A stretch of DNA of 64,000 nucleotides from Tetracentron sinense (GCA_015143295.1 CM026568.1:34294441-34358440), one strand, 5' to 3'; positions 1-12,345 are shown, counted from the stretch's first letter. Notes: a model not told the origin generated them from the sequence alone. Numbers and translations are program-made.

Positions 1-2302
1 TTTTTTAATACAATAGAATCAAAGAGTTTTTTCAATAAATTGAATGCTTTTGATCTTATATTTTAGGTCTCCATGTCATAAAATATGTATCAGGGGCATG
101 GTCTTAAGGCCCCTACGTTGAATATTTTTTGGTAGAGGTTCTATAACACCTAATTCCTAATACACACAGACCTAAGCCTACATCGATAAAGGACTACTAT
201 AGTCTTCCTATATTTATTTATTGTAAAGAATGAGGTGTCGGAAAATTAGTGGTGCTGAATCCTACTGTCAGGAGAACAAAGGGTCATAATATCAGATACC
301 AGAGTGGGGGAATTTCCTAAGAAGCCTTCTTCTCTCTTTTGACTGTATTTTAACTGCCCTCTCTTAATCTCTTTTTGCATGCAACTCTCGTTGACCAGGA
401 ATAAATTTTCTATATATGGCACAGCCGTACACGTGTCATGCATGCAAGAAATCTTGTCCCACACTAATCAGTAATTATAATAGTAGTTAAATATAAGCCA
501 AAAAAGAAGGGGTTGAAGACTTGAAGTACTCACTCCCGTGGGCCTTATGTTCTTGGGTGACCTGCATGTGCCTATTAGTCAAAGTGATCGAGTTTCTTAA
601 GAGTCCTTCGGGAGTTTTAGCGGTGTTTTATTGGTGACGAGTGTGTCTGCGCATCTTAGAGCACTCCCTGGGCACGTTCAAATCTTAAATATTAATTGAA
701 TTTGAGTTGCATTGGATACAAATCTTAAATAACGGATCATATTTGAATTGGACGATTGAGAATCTGACAAATCCGAATTGATTTCAAATCTATCGAATTA
801 TTTTTAATCGGAATGTGATTAAATTTAGTCAAATTCCATATGAATTCTAAACATAGGGTCCTCTCTGTTTTGACTTTTCATGGGGTCACGACTCACGACT
901 CACGACTCACGACTCATTCAACAACTTGCCGTTGGATTATCGAGGGACATGTGTAGTGAATAGGGTGCATGTCCGACCAATTATATAAAATATATTTTAA
1001 GTTTATATAACTAAAATAATCTTTAAAATATATACTTTTTATATAATTTAATACATTAAATTGTTAATTTCAATATAAGTAGAGATAAAATATTAAATAA
1101 TTTTTAAAATATATTTTTAAGATATTAGTTTATATTTTTTAGACATTAATTTATATTTTTTACTTTTTTAAAAAAAAATTATTGGATAATTCGTATATTA
1201 TCCAAATTCAAATATTTTAATTGAAATTTGATACAAATATCATATTTCACTATCCATTAAATATTTATTAGGATTCTGAAGGTTGAATATATAATCGGAT
1301 ATGAATTCGGATATACTACTATCCACTCAGCTCCGAATTCACTCCATTACAGCTCTAGCTCTTCGTTGTTCAACCATCCAGTTTCAGAGACCCTCATTGG
1401 TTTGGATTTAGGACATAAGGGTCTCAACATTGTGGTCATGGTTTACCTCTCAAAATGAGATAAAGGTAACCTAAATCTCACTAACAAACCCTAAAATCCT
1501 GCATGAACGATATCCTGATGCTCTCTGTTGTTGGGCCCCACCCCCAATGACCCTGGCCCATTACATTGGGTGGAGCTCATCCACTTGTCCTCCACAATTG
1601 TGACATTGGAGTCTCTCCATATCCACCTTTTCAAAAACCTAAATTTTTAGGAGGGCCCAAGAAAATCAGACACAAGCCAAGTGGCCAAAGCAGATAACCA
1701 ATGATGGTAGGTCCAGATCGAGTCCGACGTGGACACATTTTAAATCGTATTAGCACCACTTGTCGATATAGCTAGGGCTGATTCTAATGAAACATAAATG
1801 ATGTGTTTTGGTTTTCTTAGCCAAGAGAATGAAATAAGTGACAAGATTCTTAGAGAGGCATGGAGGGAAGGGTTATGTCTGTATCTAACCCCACCACTTG
1901 CTTGTTTCTCAAAGTTCCCAAACTCAAGCAACTATCATTTTAGTTCATAATCTCTAGGGATCTTTTCTCTTTTAAGAGGGTACCCACCTTTTAAGCATGA
2001 CTTCCTCTTTTGAGAAAGAAAGGAAAAGTATAAGGCATGCCTATTGAGTAAAATTCTTAAAGAGAAGACAATGGGCCAAAACTCTAAATTGACCAAAACA
2101 TAGGATTATTTGAAAAAGAAAAATACAAGCATGCCTATCTCTAAAATTCTTTAGTAGGGTTTCTTTGTACATGCGAGGAAAAGCGGAGGCATCAATAATC
2201 ATGTGAGGAAACTTGAAGATTACATTCTTGTTGACAATAACTATAACAAGAGGACAAACTTTTTCTCCAACATGCTTTTTTAGGGTTATGGAGTTCAACA
2301 CC
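1..2302. other. Intergenic, AT-rich, no gene seen
   Basis: No convincing coding region is visible. From about 690 to 1360 the DNA is very AT-rich, with scattered motifs of the GAATTCGGAT and GGATCGGAT type that also occur in the hAT-like elements further on, so it is probably transposon debris. A short tandem array of a 7-bp unit (TCACGAC, four copies) lies at about 886-916. Confidence 0.5.
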
Positions 2303-2545
2303 CCCCACCCCCTCTTTCCAGTTAACTTGGGATCATCTCCCGTTGGTGATGGCGAGGAGACCGCCAACACCCACTCTCAGGACGCCACATATGTCATGCA
2401 TGCCAATCAAGTGTCCGGTTGCGTGCCCAACACATTTTTGAGTGTTACGGGGTGTACGTGACGCCATGGGAGTGGCTATTAGCGGTCTCCTCACCAGCAA
2501 CATTGGAGATGATCCCAAGTCTTTCCAGTTTCCCCTCCTCTAAAA
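2303..2545. repeat. Imperfect inverted repeat (hairpin)
   Basis: Arms at about 2320-2390 and 2458-2525 are inverted copies. CTTGGGATCATCTCC on the left matches GGAGATGATCCCAAG on the right, and GAGGAGACCGC matches GCGGTCTCCTC. The arms are about 65 bp with a loop of about 70 bp. It could be a decayed MITE or a small-RNA-type hairpin; nothing in the sequence decides between these. Confidence 0.6.
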
Positions 2546-2756
2546 TGGGAAGGATCATTTGGTTAGGAGCACTTGATCAATTTAACTGCCTCACTGTTTT
2601 GTGCCAGGGATCTTCCAAGTGGTTTAGTGACAGATATTTTAGGCCAATCCACCTCAAAACGAGAACCATCATGGGAAAGTGAATGGGTATCATATGTACC
2701 AGAGGAATTTTCAAGTTAATGTTAAGACTATATATAATGGGGAGATCATGTTCATG

Positions 2757-3230
2757 CCTAGGGGTGTCGATGGGCTAGGCTGACTTCGGCTGGTTTAGGC
2801 CCGACCCAATATTAAATAGTTGTAAAAGCTTGAGCTTAGAGCTTTAGGCCCATGCCCGTTTTAATCTTCTTCTAGTTGGGCTTAGTAAGGCTTTCCCGGA
2901 CCTATAAGGCCCATTTATTTAAAAATCCCCAAAACAAGCCCTTTTAGTAGAAATCAGGTTGAGATGAGTGGGAATGGGATGCCAGTTTAACCAATGCCAA
3001 CAATATACATATTCTTAGCCATGGATGTCCGATTTCTTTTCATTGTCCGTCCTTCATAACCACTACCAAGCAAAGATGACTCTTTCATTCTTCACCTTTT
3101 CACTATTTTTCCTTTCAACTATTTCTTCCACAATCTTGCATAAAGCTATTCCTAATTCTTTTTGAGTTACCAAAGGTCTCGAACTATGAATAATAATATA
3201 TAAATAAAAGGTGGTGTTTGGCCCACCTTA
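2757..3230. repeat. Degenerate hAT-like MITE debris
   Basis: A TAGGGGTGTCGATGGGCTAGG end at 2759 matches the terminal motif of other hAT-like elements in this window (13769, 34074). The GGCCCGACC and GGGCTTAG wording that follows is typical of such elements. No clear right end or target duplication was found. Confidence 0.3.
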
Positions 3231-3401
3231 GGGATGTTCAATGGTCGGATCAAGATCCGAATCCAATCCGATTACACCGGATCCCGATCTATGTTGGATC
3301 CGTGGAATTAATCGGATACAAATTCGAGATCTTCAATCCAATAATAATTTAATCAAATTCGGATCTATAGCAATTCAATGCGATTATAATTCAATTCGAT
3401 G

Positions 3402-3432
<31 letters not shown>

Positions 3433-3700
3433 TAATAATAACAATAATACATTACAGTACTATCCATAAAACATTTTAATTTTTTTTTTTATCAAAATAC
3501 TAAATTTTGAAGATATGAAAATTAATTGGATCGAATCTGAATTTTAAATAAATAATTGAATTCAACTTTGAATTAGATAATTTAGAATCCAATGAATCTC
3601 ATATCGGATTCGCATCTATGAAATTTTTATTCAAAACAGATTAAGATATAGCTAGATTTGGTTCGAACTCGATCCGATTACAACCCAGCTCAACATTTGA
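3231..3700. repeat. Degenerate GGATC-rich hAT-like element with (TAA)n
   Basis: The region starts with TAGGGATGTTCAATGG and is rich in GGATC, CCGATT and GAATTC words, like the better-preserved elements at 12486 and 35408. A (TAA)n/(CAA)n microsatellite occupies about 3401-3449. The right end near 3690 is only roughly inverted. Confidence 0.35.
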
Positions 3701-3898
3701 TCACTATACCCCATTAAAAAAAATCCTTTGTTTTTAGTGCATCACTCTTTCATTTACGCACCCCACGCCCACCCCCTAGTCCAACATGACTTCTTCTTTC
3801 TCTTTTTTCTTGGTTTATTTTTATAGAACCAGTCATTATCCCGAAAATCTTCCACTGGAAACCAGACACCCTATTTGAAACTAGTGCTATATTATTAA

Positions 3899-4104
3899 GG
3901 GTGTGTTTATTTGGCGAGAAAGTAAAAGAAAAGTGAGTTTTCTTGTACTTTTTTTTATGTTCGGTATGCAAGAAACACTCTCATTTTCTTGCACTTTGAT
4001 AAACTCTCTCAAAAATGTCTTCTATCCTTTGATAGTTATTTTGAGAGAAAATTCAAATTTTTTTATTTTTTTTTCGCCCACTTTCTCGCCAAACGAACAC
4101 ACCC
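3899..4104. mobile_element. Tourist-like MITE (TAA target duplication)
   Basis: The terminal inverted repeats begin GGGTGTGTTTATTTGGCGAG on the left, and the right end reads CTCGCCAAACGAACACACCC. The element is 206 bp and is flanked on both sides by TAA (3896-3898 and 4105-4107). A three-base TWA duplication and GG-starting termini are the hallmark of PIF/Harbinger Tourist elements. It has no coding capacity. Confidence 0.8.
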
Positions 4105-4107
4105 TAA

Positions 4108-5156
4108 GAGCTTAGGGATGACCGCGGGTGATGTAAGCCAAAACGATACCTCATTTGATGTTTAGTATGAAACAGTGAACAAAGAAACACTGGAAATTAG
4201 ACGGGCATATATTAGAGAAAAAGAAGGAATAGGACTTGAACAAAGGAAATCCTATTGTTTTTAGAGTGAAGAAGAAAATAATCTTTTACCACTCAAGTCA
4301 TGAATAGGAAGAAAGATGGAAATGGCAAAGAGTTGGTTAAATTCTCTTGTAGTTAAATAAGGTTGAAGTTATAAAACCTACAAACATTTTTTTTCACATA
4401 AAATATTATGAATTTATAATGTGTAATCATGTAATTTTTAAACGTGGGGTATAATCATAAAATGCTGGGAGCCTGGCACCAACCTAAGAAAAAATTTCTC
4501 AAACTGTAGCTGTAACACACTTGGGTTGACACAGGAAACAGGGCGCAAGCCATGCTATTTCAAAGCTACATCATCTACATCAGTGCATTAGCTCTCGCTC
4601 ACAAATCTTAAAAAAATAGGGTATGGTATCCGTTGAAAATCAACTATGTAGAAGTAGTACCAACCTCAAATCGTCTTTCTAAATTCTACCATAACAAAAT
4701 CAAACCCAAAACAACAATCAGTCACCCCGCCAGGAAAAAAAATGAGAAAAAAATCGACAAATTTTGTAAAAAAAAAGTGGGGAAAGATGGAAAGAAAAAA
4801 AAAGATGAAAATTTTTACAAATTATGTTTCATATGGAATATTTATTCATGCTTTATTCTTCAAAAAAATATTATTAATTCACAATTCCATTTGTTTAAAA
4901 AATCACAAATTAATTATTTGACAAACAAAAAGTTGCCTAAGAAGTCGTCGAAAAACTTTGTTTTCCTTCTTTGATGGCCTAAAGTAATGGAGCAACACGG
5001 ACAGTTCCCAACCGGAGAAAAAGCCACACGTGCTAGTTCCGGGGAAGACGCCGGGTTGAGTCAACCGGAGAAAGACCAGTTAACAAGGTAGTCAAAAAAA
5101 TCTGGTTCATGAGCTCGTCCAGTTCATGAGCCAGTTGTGACCGAGTCTTAGTGACG
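4108..5156. other. Intergenic, no gene seen
   Basis: AT-rich DNA with A-runs around 4730-4810. An open frame near 4633-4974 is lysine/asparagine-rich low complexity and has no recognisable domain, so I do not call it a gene. Confidence 0.5.
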
Positions 5157-5171
5157 AGTGTATGACCGAGC

Positions 5172-5377
5172 AAACCCCAAAGGTGTAGACCAGTGGTTCA
5201 TGGGCCTTTCACCAAGCGGGAGGTCCTGGGTTCCATTTCCCACTCCTCCTTTGGGGCCAGTTCCATCCGGTTTTCCGGACTTCCCCGGTGGGACGGGTTG
5301 CGGGCTCTCGTCACAACCCCGGGGACTTAGTCCAGGCCCGAAGGGTTGGGGACACCCAGGTTACCAAAAAAAAAAAA
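5172..5377 (+). mobile_element. tRNA-derived SINE with poly-A tail
   Basis: An internal pol III promoter is visible: an A box around TAGACCAGTGGTTCATGGG (5185-5205) and a B box around GGTCCTGGGTTCCATTTCCC (5222-5241). The body ends in a run of A at 5366-5377. Imperfect flanking repeats (about 5156-5170 and 5376-5390) look like a diverged target duplication. The start CCCCAAAGGTGTAG matches the SINE at 23221 (CCCCGAGGGTGTAG), so both belong to one family. Confidence 0.8.
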
Positions 5378-5792
5378 GTCGTATGATCGACCAGGCCTAT
5401 AATAGGACTGGAGGCATTATTTTTTATTCTCTACTCATGCTTATATGACCTTACTCAAAACTGTTAGCAAGAGTAGCTCCTCTGGTTGGTTTCGAAGTTC
5501 TGGCTAAGCTACATTGCCCCCAAAATTCGACCCCTGTTCAGTGAGGCATCATCTTAAAAACCGCCTCTATTATATCAAATCGGATGTCTAAAATTGGAAC
5601 AATGTCCTTGTATAGACTAGAAACGCAGGTTTCTTCCACAAAATATTTGATAAAATAGATAGAGAAGGGAAAGTTACCATTTAGAACACAACTACAGAAC
5701 ATCCAACATACGCAGGTAAAAGATAGCAATAGCATACCCTCTTGATTACTCGCAAGAGATCTAATGAATCAACCCAACCTGGTAATTAAAAC

Positions 5793-6460
5793 CAATGTTT
5801 TAAAACCACCTGGCCAGTCGTAGAAATGTCTATACATACTAATTACCAAGTATTCGTAAAAATGCCTAACATGGGTGTGGTAAGTTTTATACTACTTCCT
5901 TATGCTTTTATGCTGTATTCATGTGTCTAGAAGGACATAAACAAATTTCATTATTCTTGAAAATTTAAATTTATTTATTTTAAATTATTTGAGACTAAAT
6001 ATTTTTTCTAATTTCTTAAAAGAGACTCAAGGGCTACTATTTAACTATTGAAATTTACTTGTATGAGAATGACTATTTGTTAATGTTAATACATATGTTT
6101 TTCTTTTGCTAGCGAATGCTGACAAATCTTCAATTGACATTTTTGTTAGTTTTGTTTTTACATATTTTGGTGAAAAAAGTGAGATTATTTTGATTTTTTT
6201 TTCAATCTATGAGATCTCTCTTTTCATTTTTTTTGATTGATTGTAATAATTATGCATTCCAAGTACCAAGTATCTGTAAAAATATCTAATAAGGGTATTG
6301 TGAAGCATATCAAGTATTTGTAAAAATGTCTAATATGGGTATTGTAAGTGTTATACTACTAGTTCATTAGGTCACCCCAAATTGACCCAACGGTCCGACC
6401 GGTTTAGACCGACCCACCTCCTTGGCCAGGTCAGTATCCCGTATGGGTATTAAAACTTTG
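5793..6460. mobile_element. Non-autonomous hAT-like element, perfect 8-bp TSD
   Basis: The termini are inverted: CAATGTTTTAAAACC at the left, and the right end reads GGTATTAAAACTTTG. The identical 8-bp ATTAAAAC flanks the element at 5785-5792 and 6461-6468, the duplication length expected for hAT transposase. Inside are three roughly 50-bp direct repeats containing GTAAAAATGTCTAAYATGGG (about 5855, 6277 and 6321). There is no transposase. Confidence 0.85.
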
Positions 6461-6572
6461 ATTAAAACAGCAAATTTGCCATAATTCCTTCTTTGGCCAT
6501 CCCAATGCAGTATCTTTCATTTTATTCGTTTGATCAATATGCATATTAGAGTATGAGACATATAGTGTCCTG

Positions 6573-6861
6573 GTTAAGGTAACAACACCACAAGTCGAAG
6601 AAGCTACACTCATGGGAAAGAAGACCACAAACACACTCGCGCGCGCGGGCGTGCACACCACACAGCACACAACCCAAATAAGCTTCACCCAAACACTCCT
6701 CAAAATGGGTACCAACCATTTGAGGCGTGATGGAACTTATAAAGGGATGAGAGCTCAGTTACACAATCGATGTGAGACTAAGACCTTGATAGGTTTCTTT
6801 TTGTTAAGGTAACAACACAACAAGGCGAAGGTACAGTCATGGGAAAGAAGACAACACACAG
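6573..6861 (-). mobile_element. Retroposon-like insertion with 13-bp target duplication
   Basis: The 13-bp sequence ATATAGTGTCCTG flanks this block exactly (6560-6572 and 6862-6874), indicating a retroposition-type insertion. The insert has a partial internal duplication: GTTAAGGTAACAACAC occurs at 6573 and again near 6805. Its reverse complement matches the repeat at 38720-38907, which ends in poly-A. No A or B box is evident, so its class is uncertain. Confidence 0.7.
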
Positions 6862-7308
6862 ATATAGTGTCCTGATTCTGACTACTGGGAGCTAAATTAT
6901 ATGCCTTGTATTAGTCAGCATTACCTTTGTAAGGGGCCAATGGCAAGGACTATGCCCATTGTTTACTCAGGAGATCATGACCCTAATAAATTCTTGGTCT
7001 CAGATTGGCTCTTTTTTTTTTTTGGGTAGAAAAGTTATCATGTAAATCACACATACAAGGATCGGAAGAACACCAGTTTATATTAAGGTAGTAGAAAATC
7101 AAAATCGTTTAAAACTTGAAATCAGTAAGATCTGAAGAGATTTGGAAAACAATTATTCCAAAAGCAATTCAACACAAAGCTTAGTATGACAAAACTAAAG
7201 GCTCATTTGAATAAAATGTAGAAATTTGGTCAATTCCAATACAACTAAGAAACATTGCCAATATCAACTCAATATAGCTAAAGCTTAGCCTATAGACATT
7301 AAAAGAAC

Positions 7309-10300
7309 TCACTCGTCACCTTTGCCTTTTGACTTCTTTTTCTTCTTAACTTCAACAGTAGTCTGCAAATCCTCTCCGTCTCCATCTTTACTCTTATTTT
7401 TTTTCTTCTTCTTGATTGTTCCGTCTTGCTCGGAATCGAACAAATTCACCCCATTCACGTTCTCAGGGGCCTGACCCTGCTCCTGCTCCCGTGCTAATTT
7501 ACGTTTCTCCTTCTTCTTTTTCTTTTCTGTTTCAGGCTCCACAGAAGCATCTCCATTCATAACAGTAGTTGGTTTATCCACTGCCATAGGCTCACCATCC
7601 ACCACAGCTGCATCACCCTTGGATTTCTTTTTCTTGCTTTTCTTTACTGAAAATTCAGTAGGTTCATCTTCTGTTTCCATCTCTCCATCTGCGAATGTAG
7701 TTGTAGTCAGGATAAGAAAAAAACAAACTACCATTTAATACTCCCAAGCAATGGTGACAGTGCTTCACCTAAGAATTCTGGAAGGCTAAAAAACAGCCCA
7801 TTTATGTAACCCCAACAATCCAATCTATTAATTTCTGACAGTCAAACTGGAAATATGATGAATAGACAAAAAAAGGTGGTAAATATGATGGTAGTGCCTA
7901 CCGATCTTGTTAACTACAGCAATGGTAGATCTTATGAGATTCTCTATTAGAATCATTCTTGGATTATGGGTTATGACCCATTATAGATATGTGCCACTAT
8001 TTGACAATCCAAATCAATGGGACGGTGGGCCACATATATAGCATAGAGTGGGTCGCTGCATCGAGAACAACGCAAACAAAGGCATAGTAAATTTTATCAA
8101 GCCTTCATCAAAACATATTAACTAGAGCTAAGATCCTCTGCAAGTCACTGGTCTTGTCCTCAGATAGTTACAACCAAATTATTTAGTATGTTAGCAGCCA
8201 AATATTCTAATTTTTGAAATAAAATTCCCTCTAACCGTCTTTTTCTCCTTGCCCACCTTTGGTTTGAGTACTTTCGAGAGCAGCTTTCATCACGTCAATA
8301 TTTTTGCGAGGTGCAATTCCCTTGTCATAAAACTCCAATCGCTCCTCAACCTGTTCACGAAGCTTCTCCCCGAAAGCAGTAGTGTTCAAGTCTGCATTCA
8401 CATGGTGATGCAACAGATTATCCAACAAAAATTCCATTATCAACGAGGATGGAGAAACTAGTTGCACAATCTGGAACAATGAAGAGCAATTACCTGAGAA
8501 ACAATCAATACGAGATGCAATAGAACACTTGTTTGCAAGATAACGAGCCATTCGGCCCTTGTTCCGTGTAGATGCACGGCCAATAAAAGAAGAATGGAAG
8601 ATGAGACCATACTTTGGGGTGTTCCCTCGGGTTTTCAATGCCCTGAAGACAGCAATGATTATTAACCTAACCGCAATCCAAAGTTGATAACAAAAATTTT
8701 TACAATGGAAATGATCTGGAGTGTCAAAATATAAATAAAATTGACAGGAACTCTCATAATTGGGAGATTCCACAAATAATTCATCTGAAATAACTGGTGT
8801 TAAGACTCTAAAATGTCATGCACTACTAAGTACTAAGTATGGAGTATATTATTTGACCAGCAAAATTCCAACTGGTGAAGAAGATATACAGGTCTTGATG
8901 TCATCTGGTAACTCCACATTAAAATTCCCAAGCAATTATAACATATTGAAAGTAAGTAAGGCCTGAATAGAACACCTTTGGTTCACTCTTTGTGAACTCT
9001 GCACCGTATTTCCTCCTTATTTATAAATACATATTCTGATTGTTGATGAAAAAAAAGTAAGGCATTGAATAGAACACCTGAAGAGTGCCTTCTCTGCACC
9101 AAGGATCTGAAGAGTAGAAGAAGGGCACTTGGCCAAATTCGTAAGACTACCGGCATGGGATATCAAGCGAGCTCCGACCACTTCACCGATCAAAGAGGCC
9201 AAATTTGGTGCGATGTCGTTCATTTTAGTAACCAGATATTCATAGAGCTTCTTCCTATATTCAGAGAGGTCCATTACCCTCTGTGCAAATTGCTGGACAT
9301 TAATTAAATCAATTGGTGACAAATCCTGTCCTGCAAAAAGTGAAAACACAAGATAAATAGAAAACTAGATGTGGCCTTGCCAAATAGAATAATTGCACAA
9401 GATTTACCCATGGATGCTTTGGATGCTTCGACAATCTCCTTTGCTTTGTCCTCGTCTCCAAGTATATCAGCTAAGCCTGGGATTTTTTCTTCAGATAACT
9501 CTGATTTGTTCTCCACAAATTTTGCTACTTTGGCATAAAGATAGTTGTCATTCACAATCTTCACCAATTCAGGGAAATGCCAAGAGTACCACTCTCTGCA
9601 GAAAGGTATTTATCAAAGGAAAACTTAAAATGTGATTATTACCTGAGAAAAACTACACATAAAACTTCAAGTTGCCATTTGACAATCAAAAACTTCCATC
9701 CTATTCATTCCAAACTCTATGGACAGTTTAAGCTCTTGCGTCTACCTATTAGGGGTGCGCTTGGTAACTCTAAATAATTAGACCTTATTTGAAATTAGAG
9801 CTTATTCGGACTTTAGAGTGTTTGATAACAGTCTAATTAAACCTTTAAAAAAATTATAAGTAGAAGTTTTACCTCCAAAATAATAAGTAGTCAAGGGGCT
9901 ACTTTTTTCTTTAGTTGTTTTTATCTCTTAAGCATTTAGAGAATATTTTGTACACATGTGCATGGAATTTTCTTTAAATATACTTTTATGTCCTTAGTTT
10001 TTTTTAAGAAATTTCAAATATACCCTCATCCCTTATAATTTCTCCTTAAATAAGAGAATTTTTTAGATTTTTTATCAAATGATCAAACTCTAAAAAAATA
10101 TTAGAGCAATCAATCGATAATAGTTTGCAAACAGACCCTAAGTTTACACAACTTCACAATAGTTCAGACTCCAACAGAAAACAAGGCAATGCAATTCCAG
10201 TTCATTCTATTGGCAAGAAAGAAAAAAAACTGTTTATAGATTCGTGCTGATATATAACAACGGAAACAATTCAAATGAATGTTTCAAGATAAAGCATGCA

Positions 10301-11465
10301 ATAAAATAATGATTATATATGTGAATGTCAACAACAAACCTGACTCGCATGGAAAAGGAGTTAACATCTTTATCGAGAGTATCAAGAAGAAAGATGGCCT
10401 GGATAACCATATTATCAACTCGGTTGACATTGAACTTGACCTTTGCCCTGCTGTAACTATGCCCCAAACCAAGCTGAGCCTTTTCTAAGTCGCCAGGCTA
10501 TCAAGTGAAAAACAAATTGGAACAATTTCAGAAAACCAAACAAAAAAAATAAGAAAAATAAATATAAATATATAGCAAATGCAGACCTTAAGGTCCTTGA
10601 TAAACCTATCAAAGTGCAACCGCACGCCACGAATAAGTTCAAGAACGAACTCATTACTTTGGCAAGGAATCTTAGTCACTTCAAAAATATGTGACCCAAT
10701 CTTCGGTTCTGCAACTCCTAGACTGAACTTAGGCTTTTTACCTTCCTTGATTTTTGGGAGATTGAGCTCCAAAAAGTTCCTCAATTCATCAGTCATAAGC
10801 CCTGAAACCCAATAAGCAACAAATAAACAAACACTCCCCATTTTATTGGTAGGTAACACAGATTTGAACTCACGACCTCATGAATAAAACCAGTTGAACA
10901 AAGGGCTCAACCCCATCGCTCCACTATTTCACAACCAATCAAAGTCCAGCACTTAAACTCAATATATTATTAGTCTACAAGTGCAGCGAGTTCAAAGCAA
11001 AAACAACCCAGGTAAAAAATACAGAAAGATAGAACTGAAACAAACCCTAGAAACTAAAAGATTGAACTAAAAGGATTACATAAATGAGGTTGCATCTCAA
11101 CTACAAGCATTTGTTCACAAAGCGTGTCATTAAAAAAAACAAAGGCGTCAAACAAGAAGATAAATTGAGTAAACGAACCCTAACAAGTTCATCGTTTCAT
11201 CTGTCAGGATGTAGCTAAAACCTAGCAAGTAACAAACCCTAGAAATCTCATTCTACTCACCTTCCGAAACCGCGTTGCATTGATTAAGAGCATCGAGAGC
11301 AGACTCAAATGGATGAAACGCAGCGAGCTTCACCACCTTCCCGAACCGGTTAAGATCCACAACAGAACTCCGAACTGCTTCGGTATTCTGTCCAATTTCG
11401 TCGAGGCCGTGAGCGAGAAACAGAGAAAAACCAGAGGCCGATTCGAACAAAAGATACAACGCCAT
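7309..11465 (-). CDS. NOP56: NOP56, box C/D snoRNP core protein (8 exons, 560 aa)
   Basis: Nucleolar core protein of box C/D snoRNPs, which direct 2'-O-methylation and processing of rRNA; it pairs with NOP58, fibrillarin and 15.5K/Snu13. Exons from 5' to 3' on the minus strand: 11465-11261, 10801-10587, 10497-10340, 9595-9408, 9330-9078, 8642-8494, 8391-8257, 7688-7309. All junctions are GT-AG, phases close, and the total is 1683 nt. The N-terminus ([16 protein letters not shown], then GLDEIGQ) is the NOP5NT domain, about residues 4-69. The central NOSIC/Nop region contains [14 protein letters not shown] and [16 protein letters not shown], the classic Nop signature. The last exon (about residues 435-560) is an acidic/basic tail rich in KKKKK and KSK blocks, the KKE/D tail typical of NOP56. 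The ATG is chosen because the family starts exactly there. NOP58 is less likely given this N-terminus and tail. Introns 1 and 3 carry repeats. Confidence 0.96.
9755..10139. repeat. Candidate MITE in NOP56 intron 3
   Basis: The left edge reads AGGGGTGCGCTTGGTAACTC and the right edge reads GTTTGCAAACAGACCCT, which are roughly inverted. TTA or TAA lies at the borders. The wording resembles Tourist or hAT termini, but arm identity is poor, so the class and exact ends are uncertain. It sits in the 744-bp intron between NOP56 exons 3 and 4. Confidence 0.4.
10838..10935 (-). mobile_element. tRNA-derived SINE in NOP56 intron 1
   Basis: Read on the minus strand, an A-box-like AGTGGAGCGATGGG and a clear B box GGTCGTGAGTTCAAATC are spaced as in a tRNA. 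The copy ends TTACCTACCAATAAAA near 10838. That end resembles the 3' end of the LINE at 30568 (CTACCAATAAAA). It lies in the intron between NOP56 exons 1 and 2, in the same orientation as the gene. Confidence 0.65.
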
Positions 11466-11580
11466 TAGAGAGAAAATTCTAAACTCTGAAAATGCGATTC
11501 GAAAGGGAAGTTATTGCTTTCGTCTTCCCTCTGTCTGGTTCATTTAGAGGCGCGAGGAAGAGAGTCGAGCATATGAAGAA

Positions 11581-11860
11581 GGGTTTAGGGTTTTTGAGAG
11601 AGACATACGATCTGATACTCTTGGGGACTTTATGTTAAACTGCAAATGACTCCTTGTATACTTGATCGGAGATCATGAGGCTCTAGCTTCCTGGAATCCA
11701 ATGGTCAATATAGATTTCGACGGGGCTTCTGCATTTTGATCGTGGGTCCATGACCGGGAAGGCACATGGGTCTGGGTCCCAAAGTCAGAGGGCTGGGCTT
11801 GGGATCAGAGAGCAAGGCCTGAATCTGGGCTAGTTTAGGCTTACCTTGGCTCAGCCCATG
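11581..11860 (-). promoter_or_regulatory. NOP56 promoter: telo box and site II motifs
   Basis: On the minus strand a telo-box motif (AAACCCTAAACCC within 11581-11595) lies about 115-130 bp upstream of the NOP56 ATG. Further upstream are TGGGCT/TGGGCY (site II) motifs in both orientations, near 11790, 11827 and 11852. In plants the telo box plus site II pair is the established signature of ribosomal-protein and ribosome-biogenesis promoters, which fits a snoRNP gene. The transcription start itself is not visible. Confidence 0.65.
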
Positions 11861-11869
11861 TAAATCCCC

Positions 11870-12345
11870 AGCTAGGCATTGCACCATAGAGTCCAATGGT
11901 TGGCTTTTTTTTGGGTAGAATAATACACTTTTAGGATCCATTATTTTGTTAAGACGTATAAAGCTTTTGGCATTTAGCACTTCGTTATCATAGTTGTTAT
12001 TAGGAAATTTGAGTTATTTTACCAAGATTTAAAACTAGGATAAATTCTTCTTTCAACTCTTACCATTTTTTTTATGAGACTTAAAATCATTCATTTTGGT
12101 CCTTTTTTCTCTCTCTATTTTGACCAACTTTTTTGGTAACCAAACAAGAGGTAAGTTCTACAACCATTTCGTAGCTCCCCTACCCCTAGTGTTTTAACCA
12201 ATTTGGACACGATCCACCTATATTCGAATTTAATTCAATTAAAAATTTAACAGATCCAAATCCGATCAAAATCGGGATTGCCCTACCTTTGCTTTAGCAA
12301 TGCCATGGGCAGCTCCATTTTTTTTTTTTTTCCTCTAGGATATCA
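11870..12345. other. Intergenic with repeat shared with 32897
   Basis: Positions about 11945-12100 (TATAAAGCTTTTGGCATTTA, then CACTTCGTTATCATAGTTG) are a diverged copy of the left part of the inverted-repeat element in the receptor-kinase intron at 32897-33172. No gene is seen. Confidence 0.5.

Noticed and set aside
4633..4974. 113-aa lysine/asparagine-rich frame
   Set aside because: It is low-complexity AT-rich DNA without start context, domain or splice partner.
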